Origin: an uncultured Pelagibacteraceae bacterium
Lineage (GTDB): Bacteria; Pseudomonadota; Alphaproteobacteria; Pelagibacterales; Pelagibacteraceae
Length of the DNA: 64,000 nt
Assembly: GCA_902557995.1 (NCBI GenBank)
Contig: CACECL010000001.1
Location: forward strand, 98,904 to 162,903
Direction of reading: 5' to 3'
Shown here: one piece after another, positions 8,140 to 15,391 of the stretch
Layout: the number at the start of each line of letters is the position of its first letter
Position numbering within the stretch: position 1 is the stretch's first letter
Made by a program: the position numbers and the translations under genes
The notes under the pieces: generated by a model
The model's database searches: none
Seen by the model: only the letters and a program-made list of their open reading frames with translations
Told to the model about the DNA's origin: nothing

Positions 8140-8970
8140 TTATTGTGGATGATCCCCTTCAACAGCTATACGATCCATTACTCTTTCAAAACCAAGCCCT
8201 TTATTTGGATAAAAATCAGCAATAGCATAATGCTGAACACTTCTATTATCCCAAATAGCCACTGCATTTTCGGTCCATTTAAATCTACAGGTAAGATCTA
8301 ATCTTGCCTGATGTTCAAATAAATAATTTAATATCTCTTTACTTTCTTCTTTGTCCATACCAACAATTTCTTTTGTGTAAGTCCAATTTACAAAAAGAAT
8401 TTTTTTGCCTGTTTCTGGATGAGTTCTTAAAATTGGATGAGTGTTTGAGTATTCATCCATATTTCCATTACTTTGCATTGCTTTATATTTATCAAGGAAA
8501 AACCCACCTCCAAGTGAAGAATGAACTGCTTTTTTATTTTTAATTTTATTTTTTATCTCTTCTTCTAGGGTCTCCCACGCAAGTTCCATGTTTGAGAAAA
8601 CAGTATCTCCTCCAACTGGTGGAATTTTAATTGATTTTAAAATTACAGCTTTAGTTGGTTTTTCGTTATAGCTAACATCTGAATGCCAACCTTCACCCCA
8701 TTGTGTTTTTTCTTCAGGCTTTTTAATTATTCTTATTATTTCAGGGAATTCACTTAAACCTCTTACATAAGCATGTGTTTCTAATGGTCCAAATTTTGAA
8801 GCTAGAGCAACATGTTGTTCTGATGTCAAAGGTTGATTTCGAAAAAAAATAACTTTGTGTTCTAATAATAAGTTATTTATTTTTTTAAAATTTTCATCTG
8901 AAACGTCAGTCAAGTCAATTCCACTTATTTCAGCACCCAATGCTCCTGATAATAATTTTATATCAATCAT
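8140..8970 (-). CDS. TauD/TfdA-family 2-oxoglutarate-dependent dioxygenase
   Basis: The 276-residue length is typical of TauD. The iron triad is H96-x-D98 (GWHSDVSY) and H247 (DNRSVQHYA). The 2-oxoglutarate-binding arginine is R263 (FERVMDRI). It therefore should hydroxylate a carbon next to a heteroatom such as S, N, O or P. Its ATG overlaps the stop of the thioesterase gene by 4 bp, and the HD-oxygenase gene follows after 3 bp. That suggests its product is handed to the HD oxygenase. Taurine or a quaternary amine are the main alternatives for the substrate. No taurine-specific transporter or sulfur genes are near. Confidence 0.85.
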   Translation of the reverse strand: MIDIKLLSGALGAEISGIDLTDVSDENFKKINNLLLEHKVIFFRNQPLTSEQHVALASKFGPLETHAYVRGLSEFPEIIRIIKKPEEKTQWGEGWHSDVSYNEKPTKAVILKSIKIPPVGGDTVFSNMELAWETLEEEIKNKIKNKKAVHSSLGGGFFLDKYKAMQSNGNMDEYSNTHPILRTHPETGKKILFVNWTYTKEIVGMDKEESKEILNYLFEHQARLDLTCRFKWTENAVAIWDNRSVQHYAIADFYPNKGLGFERVMDRIAVEGDHPQ

Positions 8971-9434
8971 TTTTTAAGTTTTCCAATAATGGATAAATTG
9001 TCAGAATTAAATTCATTTTTATTTTCATTTATAAAGTCATCCATAATTTTAATTTTTTCATCTTCAAATTCTGTAACTTTTCTTTTACTTAGATCAATAT
9101 AAAGCGCTAACATTTCAATAGTTGCTGATAATTTTTTTGATGATTTTTCAATCATTTCCATCTTGAAATGTAATCTCTTCTTATCATGATCAAAGAAGGT
9201 TAAAACAATTTCAACTTCATCTCCCTCTTTAACTTCACCATCATATGTAGTGTGAGTTTCAACAACCATGGTACTTCTTTGGGTATTCTTTGCAGATTTT
9301 TCACCCATCTTAAATTTTTCTAGAATTATCTCCCAAGTTTGATCGAAAACTAAGACATAGTAAGCCATGTTCATATGATTATTATAATCAGTCCATTCTT
9401 TTTTGATTGCTTGGTTTGTTATGTGAAAAGACAT
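8967..9434 (-). CDS. Hotdog-fold acyl-CoA thioesterase, probable betainyl-CoA thioesterase
   Basis: The 155-residue protein has the 4-hydroxybenzoyl-CoA thioesterase signature DYNNHMNMAYY, with the catalytic-type D16. Known carnitine catabolic clusters contain a thioesterase of this kind that releases glycine betaine from betainyl-CoA. Here it faces the BKACE and carnitine dehydrogenase genes across 47 bp. That makes the same role likely. It is also the first gene of the coupled thioesterase-TauD-HD-GMC operon, linking the two gene sets. A GGACGAGGG stretch upstream of its ATG may be the ribosome site. Confidence 0.8.
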   Translation of the reverse strand: MSFHITNQAIKKEWTDYNNHMNMAYYVLVFDQTWEIILEKFKMGEKSAKNTQRSTMVVETHTTYDGEVKEGDEVEIVLTFFDHDKKRLHFKMEMIEKSSKKLSATIEMLALYIDLSKRKVTEFEDEKIKIMDDFINENKNEFNSDNLSIIGKLKK

Positions 9435-9481
9435 TTTTTTATTCCCTCGTCCTTTTTATAATAGTATAAATCTTACTTAAA
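9435..9481. promoter_or_regulatory. Short divergent promoter spacer, thioesterase operon versus BKACE operon
   Basis: Only 47 bp separate the two start codons, so both promoters must overlap here or reach into the genes. A TATAAT at 9457-9462 on the plus strand would place the BKACE transcript start within about 12 bp of its ATG, giving a very short leader. No matching -35 is obvious. Sharing this spacer would allow joint control of both sets. Confidence 0.4.
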
Positions 9482-10369
9482 ATGAACAACAAGGTATTCA
9501 TATCATGTGCTGTGACGGGGTCAGGAGATACCGCAAGTAAGCATCCAGATTTACCAAAAACACCAGAACAAATTGCTACAGCATCAATTGAAGCTGCAAA
9601 AGCTGGAGCTGCTATTGCTCATATTCATGTGAGGGAGGAAGATGGAACTCCAAGTAGAAGATTAGAATTATATAAAGAGGTAATCGACAGAATTAGATCA
9701 AGTGATACAGATGTAATATTAAATTTAACAACAGGTATGGGGGGTGATCTTGATATTGGACAAGGTAAAAATCCTTTAGATTTTGGTCCTATGACTGATA
9801 TGGCAAATGTAATGGAAAGAATTGCAAATGCTGAACAATTTCTCCCAGAAATTTGTACTCTAGATGCAGGTACTTTAAATTTTGGTGATAGCTCAGTAAT
9901 CACAGTTAATACACCAAATGATTTAAGAAAAGCAGCAAAGAAATTAAAAGAGATAAAAGTTAAGCCAGAAATAGAAGCTTTTGATTTAGGAAACATGTGG
10001 TTTGGTGCGCAACTATATAAAGAAGGGTTATTAAGTGATCCACCGATGTTTCAAATGTGTTTAGGAATTCCATGGGGAGCACCTGCTACAACATTAGCTA
10101 TGCAAGCCATGAAAGATATAATGCCAAAAGAAGGTGTTTGGTCAGGGTTTGCAATTTCAAAAAATGAAATGCCATTTGTTGCTCAAACTGTTTTGATGGG
10201 AGGTAACCCAAGAGTCGGTTTAGAGGATAATTTATATTTATCTAAAGGTAAATTAGCTACTAATGCTCAATTAGTAGAAAAAGCTGTAAGAATAATAGAT
10301 GAACTTGGATATACCCCAATGACACCAGCAGAAACTAGAGAAAAATTAAAACTTGTTAAACACAAGTAA
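9482..10369 (+). CDS. BKACE-family beta-keto acid cleavage enzyme, probable 3-dehydrocarnitine cleavage enzyme
   Basis: The 295-residue protein has the BKACE (DUF849) signatures: FISCAVTGSG at the start, the zinc motif H47-x-H49 in AHIHVREEDG, NLTTGMGGD, and CLGIPWGAPAT. The family condenses a beta-keto acid with acetyl-CoA to give acetoacetate and a new acyl-CoA. With 3-dehydrocarnitine the product is betainyl-CoA. The next gene, overlapping by 1 bp (TAATG), encodes L-carnitine dehydrogenase. The divergent neighbour is a thioesterase. That trio is the known carnitine to glycine betaine route, so this substrate is strongly favoured over 3-keto-5-aminohexanoate. Confidence 0.85.
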   Translation: MNNKVFISCAVTGSGDTASKHPDLPKTPEQIATASIEAAKAGAAIAHIHVREEDGTPSRRLELYKEVIDRIRSSDTDVILNLTTGMGGDLDIGQGKNPLDFGPMTDMANVMERIANAEQFLPEICTLDAGTLNFGDSSVITVNTPNDLRKAAKKLKEIKVKPEIEAFDLGNMWFGAQLYKEGLLSDPPMFQMCLGIPWGAPATTLAMQAMKDIMPKEGVWSGFAISKNEMPFVAQTVLMGGNPRVGLEDNLYLSKGKLATNAQLVEKAVRIIDELGYTPMTPAETREKLKLVKHK

Positions 10370-11310
10370 TGTCATCAATTAAAAAAGTTGCAATAATTGG
10401 AACTGGGGTAATCGGAGCAGGGTGGATCATACGTTGTTTGGCTCATAACAAAATTGTTTATGCATTTGATAAAGACATCAAGTTAAAAAATAATTTATTA
10501 TTAGAAATAAAAAGAACTTGGCCATTTGTAAAAAAACTATTTAATAAAAAAAAATTAAATCTAAATAATTTTCATTTTTTTACCTCAATAGAACAAACGT
10601 TAAAAAACGCAGATTTTATTCAGGAATGTGCAACTGAAAACTATTCTTTAAAAACTAAATTGATGAGCACCATTGGAAAATTTGCAAAATCTAACTCAAT
10701 AATTGCTTCAAGCTCATCGGGTTTGTTACCAACGAGAATTTATTCAAGATGTAAAAATCCAGAAAGAGGAATAATTGGACATCCATTTAATCCTGTTTAT
10801 TTATTGCCTGCAGTAGAAATTGTTCCAGGCAAAAGAACCTCAAAAAAAAATTTAAATTTGGCTAAAAAATTTTATAAATCAATTTCTATGAAACCAATTA
10901 TGGTTAAAAATGAATTACCTGGATATTTGTCTGACAGATTACAAGAAGCTTTATGGAGGGAAGGGCTACATATTATTAATGAGGGATATGCAACTACGGA
11001 AGAATTAGATAGAGCAATTGAAGATGGCCCAGGATTAAGATGGTCTTTGATGGGTACATTTTTAACCTTTCATCTTGCTGGAGGAAAAACTGGAATGAAA
11101 CATATGTTGGAACAATTTGGACCTGCTTTAAAATTACCATGGACTAAATTAAAGGCCCCTAAGTTATCAAAAAAATTATCTTCTAGACTTATTTCAGGAA
11201 CATCAAAACAGGCTAAAGGTAAATCGATTGCAATGATATCTAATATAAGAGACCAGTATTTAGTTGATATTCAAAAATTAAGAAAGAAATATGAAAAAAA
11301 ACTTAGGTAA
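10369..11310 (+). CDS. lcdH: L-carnitine 3-dehydrogenase (3-hydroxyacyl-CoA dehydrogenase family)
   Basis: The 313-residue protein begins with the NAD-binding motif G11-T-G-V-I-G16. It carries HPFNPVYLLP, DRLQEALWREGL, and GLRWSLMGTF, which are typical of bacterial carnitine dehydrogenases rather than fatty-acid enzymes. It would oxidise L-carnitine to 3-dehydrocarnitine with NAD+. It is translationally coupled to the BKACE gene, which would use the product. Some carnitine dehydrogenases carry a fused thioesterase domain at the C-terminus. Here that activity is a separate divergent gene. The gene converges on the SDR gene with 1 bp between stops. Confidence 0.85.
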   Translation: MSSIKKVAIIGTGVIGAGWIIRCLAHNKIVYAFDKDIKLKNNLLLEIKRTWPFVKKLFNKKKLNLNNFHFFTSIEQTLKNADFIQECATENYSLKTKLMSTIGKFAKSNSIIASSSSGLLPTRIYSRCKNPERGIIGHPFNPVYLLPAVEIVPGKRTSKKNLNLAKKFYKSISMKPIMVKNELPGYLSDRLQEALWREGLHIINEGYATTEELDRAIEDGPGLRWSLMGTFLTFHLAGGKTGMKHMLEQFGPALKLPWTKLKAPKLSKKLSSRLISGTSKQAKGKSIAMISNIRDQYLVDIQKLRKKYEKKLR

Positions 11311-11311
11311 A

Positions 11312-12100
11312 TTAATCATTTCTTTCAGTGTGACCATCTACAGAAATTACCTGCCCTGATACCTTACTTGAATCGTCTGAAATTAAAAATGCGCACATCT
11401 TTCCTATATCTTCTTCAAGAACCCATTTTTTCATTGAACTCATTGAAATAAATTCTTTTTCAACTGTTTTAGAGGAAACTTTTGTAAATTTTGCTTTATC
11501 TCTTATTACTCTTTTCATTCTTTCACCTTTTATTGAACCAGGGCAAACTGCATTAACTCTTATGTTGAATTTCCCAAGTTCCATTGCCAAAGTTTTGGTA
11601 ATTCCAATGATTGCCCATTTGCTTGCTGCATAAGGGGATCTTAAAGGAAAACCTAGTATACCAGCAGTTGATGAAATATTTATTATTGATCCATTTCTAG
11701 ACTTTTTAATTAAAGGTATGGCTTTCTTAGTAAAATAAAAATGACTATTAACATCTACTTGAATGGTTCTTTCCCAATCCTCAGATTTAAGTTTTTCTAG
11801 TGACCCGATTGGTCCAGCAATTCCAACATTATTTATTAAAGCATCGATTTTTTTTGTTTTCTTATTTATTTTTTTAAATAAATCTGAAACTTGATTTTCA
11901 TCTGAGGCATCACATGCATAGGAGAACAATCTTTTATTTTTTAAAGGATGTTTATTAAGTTTATTTAAAGATTTAGTGTCAATATCACAAAGATAAACAT
12001 ATGCTCCACGTGCAAGACATAATTTAGCTGTAGCTAAACCTATCCCAGACGCTCCTGCAGAAATTATTATTTTTTTATTCTTTAATGATTGGTTAACCAT
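11312..12100 (-). CDS. Short-chain dehydrogenase/reductase
   Basis: The 262-residue protein is a classical SDR: cofactor loop SAGASGIGLA near residue 14, NNVGIAG, the catalytic serine region INISSTAG, and Y-x-x-x-K in YAASKWA. The C-terminus SGQVISVDGHTERND matches 3-hydroxy or polyol dehydrogenases. It lies 3 bp downstream of the ProV-like ATPase gene, at the end of the transporter operon. It may therefore act on the imported compound or a derivative. The exact substrate cannot be read from sequence. Confidence 0.8.
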   Translation of the reverse strand: MVNQSLKNKKIIISAGASGIGLATAKLCLARGAYVYLCDIDTKSLNKLNKHPLKNKRLFSYACDASDENQVSDLFKKINKKTKKIDALINNVGIAGPIGSLEKLKSEDWERTIQVDVNSHFYFTKKAIPLIKKSRNGSIINISSTAGILGFPLRSPYAASKWAIIGITKTLAMELGKFNIRVNAVCPGSIKGERMKRVIRDKAKFTKVSSKTVEKEFISMSSMKKWVLEEDIGKMCAFLISDDSSKVSGQVISVDGHTERND

Positions 12101-12103
12101 TAA

Positions 12104-13129
12104 TTAAGATTTTGTTAGTGATGTCTGTAGTTCTTTATTTGATATATAACCTTTTACATTTCCACTTTTATCAACAACCTCACAGTTTGAATTTGAACAA
12201 ACAATTTGAGGTAAAAATTCTTCTATAAATTGATCTTCATTAACTTTTATTAAATTAGATTTATCAATATCATTAGCTTCCTCTGTTTTTTTCATAACTA
12301 CTTTGGCTTTAATTACTTTTGCTCTATTTACATCTTTAACGAATGCTTTCACATAATCATCTGCTGGGTTCATTATAATATCTACTGGCGTTCCTACTTG
12401 AACTAACTTACCAGCATTTAATATTCCAATATGATCCCCAAGTCTTAATGATTCATCTAAATCATGAGTAATAAATACGATTGTTTTTTTCAATTCTGAT
12501 TGAAGATCAAGTAATTGTTTTTGCATATCACTTCTAATTAAAGGATCTAATGCACTAAAAGCTTCATCCATTAACATTATATCACTATCTGTAGCTAAAG
12601 CTCTTGCTAAACCTACACGCTGTTGCATACCACCTGATAATTGATTAGGAAATTGATTTTCAAAACCAGTTAAGCCAACAGCTTCAATTTTTTCCATAGC
12701 AGTTCTATCTCTTTCATCCTCAGGTTTACCCTGCATTTCCAAACCATAACCAACATTTTGCAAAACAGTTTTGTGAGGAAATAAACCAAATCTTTGAAAT
12801 ACCATGCTCATTTTATGTCTTCTAAAATCAATGAGCTGTTCTTTATTGAATGACATTACATTTGTTCCTTCAACTAAAATTTCCCCATCAGTTGGATCAA
12901 TCAGTCTGTTAAGATGTCTAATTAGTGTAGATTTTCCTGATCCTGAAAGACCCATACATACAAACGTTTCGCCTTCCTCAATATTCAATGAAACATTATC
13001 AAGTCCAACTGTATGTCCGGTTTGTTCTAAAACCTCTTCTTTGTTGGCACCATCTTTTACCATCGGCATTACAGACTGAGGATTGTTTCCAAAAATTTTG
13101 TAAACATTTTTAATCTCTATTTTAGACAT
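12104..13129 (-). CDS. proV: Quaternary-amine ABC transporter ATP-binding protein (ProV/OpuAA type)
   Basis: The 341-residue ATPase has Walker A GLSGSGKST (residues 60-68), the signature LSGGMQQR, Walker B IMLMDEAFSALDP and the H-loop FITHDLDE. A degenerate CBS-like C-terminal region follows, as in glycine betaine transporters. Its start overlaps the last base of the permease stop (TAATG). Together with the permease and the binding protein upstream it forms an importer of the ProU family. Given the carnitine genes on both sides, carnitine, butyrobetaine, choline or glycine betaine are the likely cargo. Confidence 0.85.
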   Translation of the reverse strand: MSKIEIKNVYKIFGNNPQSVMPMVKDGANKEEVLEQTGHTVGLDNVSLNIEEGETFVCMGLSGSGKSTLIRHLNRLIDPTDGEILVEGTNVMSFNKEQLIDFRRHKMSMVFQRFGLFPHKTVLQNVGYGLEMQGKPEDERDRTAMEKIEAVGLTGFENQFPNQLSGGMQQRVGLARALATDSDIMLMDEAFSALDPLIRSDMQKQLLDLQSELKKTIVFITHDLDESLRLGDHIGILNAGKLVQVGTPVDIIMNPADDYVKAFVKDVNRAKVIKAKVVMKKTEEANDIDKSNLIKVNEDQFIEEFLPQIVCSNSNCEVVDKSGNVKGYISNKELQTSLTKS

Positions 13130-14154
13130 TATTTACCTTTCTTTTTTTCTGGAGCTCGTCTTTCTTGTAAAGTTTCTCCGTAAGATTGAGTTATTCTATC
13201 AAGCACGATAGCTAAAAGCACTATCGCAATTCCTGCTTCTGCAGCTCTTCCAACATTTAGCTGCTGTAAACCTAGCAGAACTTCATCACCTAAACCTCTT
13301 GTTCCAATCATTGATGCTATAACCACCATAGATAAAGCCATCATTGTACATTGGTTTATACCTTGCATAATATTGGGTAAAGCTAATGGCATTTGTACAC
13401 CCCATAATTTTTGTTTTTTACTTGCACCAAATGCATCTGCTGCTTCAATTACCTCTTTATCTACAAGTCTTATTCCTAGATCTGTTAGTCTGACCAAAGG
13501 AGGTACTGCATAAATAAATGTAGCAATAATTGCTGGAACAGCACCTAATCCAAAAAGCATTATTCCAGGAATTAAATATACAAATGCTGGAATGGTTTGC
13601 ATTAAGTCAAGAACTGGGAGTATTTTGTTTCTTATCCTTTCAGCTCTAGACATTAAAATTCCGACAGGCATTCCAAATACCAAACAAAGAAAAATACTTA
13701 TTAACATGATGGCTGTGGTTTCGATTGCTTTTTGCCAAAATATTGGATGTAAGAAGCCAATAAAGAAAGTGCAAAAACCAACAAATACAGTTGTTCTTAT
13801 TTTTCTTCCACTTGCAAAATAAGCTATAACTGTAACCCCTAACACTACAGCTGGCCATGGAGCTAATATTAAAAAATTTTTTAAAGCCATCAGCATTGCT
13901 AGTAAAAAATTATTTATTGCTTCAAAAATAAAACCATAAGTTTCATTTAATTTTTTAAAACCAACATTTATCCACTTCATTAATGGAAGGTCTAACCATT
14001 TGGGCCATTTTTGTAGCCAAGAAAAATCGTTTAGTAATTCACCTACATTTTCTGGCTTTCTTTTTGAAGAGCTATAACTAATTATTAGTAGCCAAACAAA
14101 AAAGACTAAAAGACCTATATTAAAAAATAGTTTTTTATTTTTTTTTATATCCAT
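13129..14154 (-). CDS. proW: Quaternary-amine ABC transporter permease (ProW type)
   Basis: The protein has a multi-helix membrane region and the permease EAA-type loop EAADAFGASKKQKLWGVQMP, followed by GLGDEVLLGL. I place the start at the ATG at 14154 (MDIKKNKK), giving 341 residues. The in-frame ATG at 14229 would run through the hairpin and tandem repeat after the binding-protein gene and is less plausible. No clear Shine-Dalgarno precedes 14154. It acts with the overlapping ATPase gene and the upstream binding protein. The hairpin between them probably lowers permease expression relative to the binding protein. Confidence 0.8.
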   Translation of the reverse strand: MDIKKNKKLFFNIGLLVFFVWLLIISYSSSKRKPENVGELLNDFSWLQKWPKWLDLPLMKWINVGFKKLNETYGFIFEAINNFLLAMLMALKNFLILAPWPAVVLGVTVIAYFASGRKIRTTVFVGFCTFFIGFLHPIFWQKAIETTAIMLISIFLCLVFGMPVGILMSRAERIRNKILPVLDLMQTIPAFVYLIPGIMLFGLGAVPAIIATFIYAVPPLVRLTDLGIRLVDKEVIEAADAFGASKKQKLWGVQMPLALPNIMQGINQCTMMALSMVVIASMIGTRGLGDEVLLGLQQLNVGRAAEAGIAIVLLAIVLDRITQSYGETLQERRAPEKKKGK

Positions 14155-14160
14155 TAGATG

Positions 14161-14200
14161 AATTTTTAATCTTAATAATAAATTTTTAATCTTAATAATA
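14161..14200. repeat. Perfect 20-bp tandem duplication in the permease leader
   Basis: The unit aatttttaatcttaataata occurs twice back to back at 14161-14180 and 14181-14200. It lies between the hairpin after the binding-protein gene and the permease ATG. On the transcript it forms an unstructured leader. It may be a recent slippage event. Confidence 0.85.
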
Positions 14201-14226
14201 AAAGAGCCCTCGAAAAAGGGCTCTTT
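14201..14226 (-). terminator. Hairpin terminator/attenuator between binding-protein and permease genes
   Basis: A perfect 10-bp stem, AAAGAGCCCT paired with AGGGCTCTTT, closes a 6-base loop 17 bp after the binding-protein stop. It is followed on the minus strand by an AT-rich run beginning TATTATTA. It likely ends most transcripts after the binding-protein gene, with some read-through into the permease and ATPase genes. Confidence 0.8.
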
Positions 14227-14243
14227 CAAAATTTAATTATAGA

Positions 14244-15260
14244 TTACAACGCAGCAGTAACTTTAGAAGCTACATCAGCTGGAACCCAGCTTTTCCACAT
14301 TGATTCTGTTTTTAAAAACTCCTTAGCAGTTAATTCCATGTCACCATCCGACTCATCTTCGTAGAATGCCAACATTTTGTTAACGGTAGCTGTTGGAATA
14401 GTGTATTTCTTTAAAAACTCAGTTTCAGCTGGGTGAGCTTTTGCCCAATCAGTTAAAACAGATTTTGTTAAAGCCATATCTCTATATTCACAAGCACAAC
14501 TTTTTTTATAAGCATCAGGACCGTTTGCTTTAATATCTTCTACAACTGCAGACATTTTATTCCAGCAATCAGAATCAAAAGCAGGTTCACTTAGTCTAAC
14601 AAGGTCAACTTTTCCCATTAAACCAGTTGGTGCCCAGTAGTAAGTAAAGATAGGTTTTTTCTTAGCGAAAGCACCAGCAATAGCAGCATCTAATGCACCA
14701 CCAGAACCTGGGTCAAAGTTAGTATAGTATTTATCTAAACCATACTCTATTTGTTTAACCATGTTAACTGTGTAACAAGTCCAACCAGAAATACAGCTAG
14801 TCATTCTACCTTTAGATGGATCTTCAGGATCTTTAAATAGCGCAGCTATTTTTGGATCTTTCATATCTTCTACAGATTTTAAGTTGTATTTATCAGCTGT
14901 TGCCTTATCAACATAAAACGCTTGTTGAGAGTCTGGTGTGTTCACTCCAATATTTTGAATTGTACCAGCTTGTTCATGTGGCTCGTAGTTAGCAATAATA
15001 TTGTCATACCAAACTTCAGTAATAACATCTAACTGCTTATCATAGTGTGCAGCCATGATAGGTGTAGTACTTCCTTTAGTTACTGAAACCTCACAACCAT
15101 AGCCTTTTTCAAGAATAAACTGAGTGATAGCAGTATGAATGTTTGCACTACTCCAGTCGAAATCTCCCAATCTAGCCTTACAGTCACCTGCATTAGCATT
15201 ACTAACAACTAAAGATGATAAAAGGAAAATTGAGATAGTTAATCTTTTTAAAAACTTCAT
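14244..15260 (-). CDS. proX: Periplasmic substrate-binding protein of quaternary-amine ABC transporter (ProX/OpuAC type)
   Basis: The 338-residue protein starts with a Sec signal peptide (MKFLKRLTISIFLLSS, cleavage after VSNANA). The OpuAC domain has the expected FDWSSANIHTAI opening and the aromatic motif TYYWAPTGLMGK. An AAGGAG ribosome site lies 7 bp upstream of its ATG. It delivers a quaternary amine to the ProWV membrane complex. The exact ligand cannot be told from sequence; carnitine or butyrobetaine fit the adjacent genes best, with glycine betaine and choline as alternatives. A hairpin after the stop separates it from the permease gene. Confidence 0.85.
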   Translation of the reverse strand: MKFLKRLTISIFLLSSLVVSNANAGDCKARLGDFDWSSANIHTAITQFILEKGYGCEVSVTKGSTTPIMAAHYDKQLDVITEVWYDNIIANYEPHEQAGTIQNIGVNTPDSQQAFYVDKATADKYNLKSVEDMKDPKIAALFKDPEDPSKGRMTSCISGWTCYTVNMVKQIEYGLDKYYTNFDPGSGGALDAAIAGAFAKKKPIFTYYWAPTGLMGKVDLVRLSEPAFDSDCWNKMSAVVEDIKANGPDAYKKSCACEYRDMALTKSVLTDWAKAHPAETEFLKKYTIPTATVNKMLAFYEDESDGDMELTAKEFLKTESMWKSWVPADVASKVTAAL

Positions 15261-15391
15261 TAAATTATCTCCTTAAGGTTAAGTTTTAATTTGAAGATTT
15301 AATAATGAATAAAGACAAAAAACAAGTCTTGAATCTATAATACAACCCATAATTGAGTTGATTTGGATATCCATTTATATAAAGATTAAGA
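15261..15391. promoter_or_regulatory. Divergent regulatory region between binding-protein gene and BBOX-like gene
   Basis: These 131 bp separate two divergent starts. On the minus strand a TATTAT at 15342-15337 may be a -10 for the binding-protein gene. A small inverted repeat, AAGAC (15312-15316) with GTCTT (15326-15330), lies just downstream of it and could be an operator or a leader hairpin. On the plus strand TATAAA at 15378-15383 is a possible -10 for the dioxygenase. No strong -35 is seen on either strand. Confidence 0.45.

Noticed and set aside
14155-14229. Longer start for the ProW-like permease at 14229
   Set aside because: It would translate the terminator hairpin and the tandem repeat; the ATG at 14154 is more plausible.
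15261-15391. Possible riboswitch in the leader of the ProX-like gene
   Set aside because: I see only a small 5-bp inverted repeat, and no pattern of the glycine or SAM riboswitches known in SAR11.
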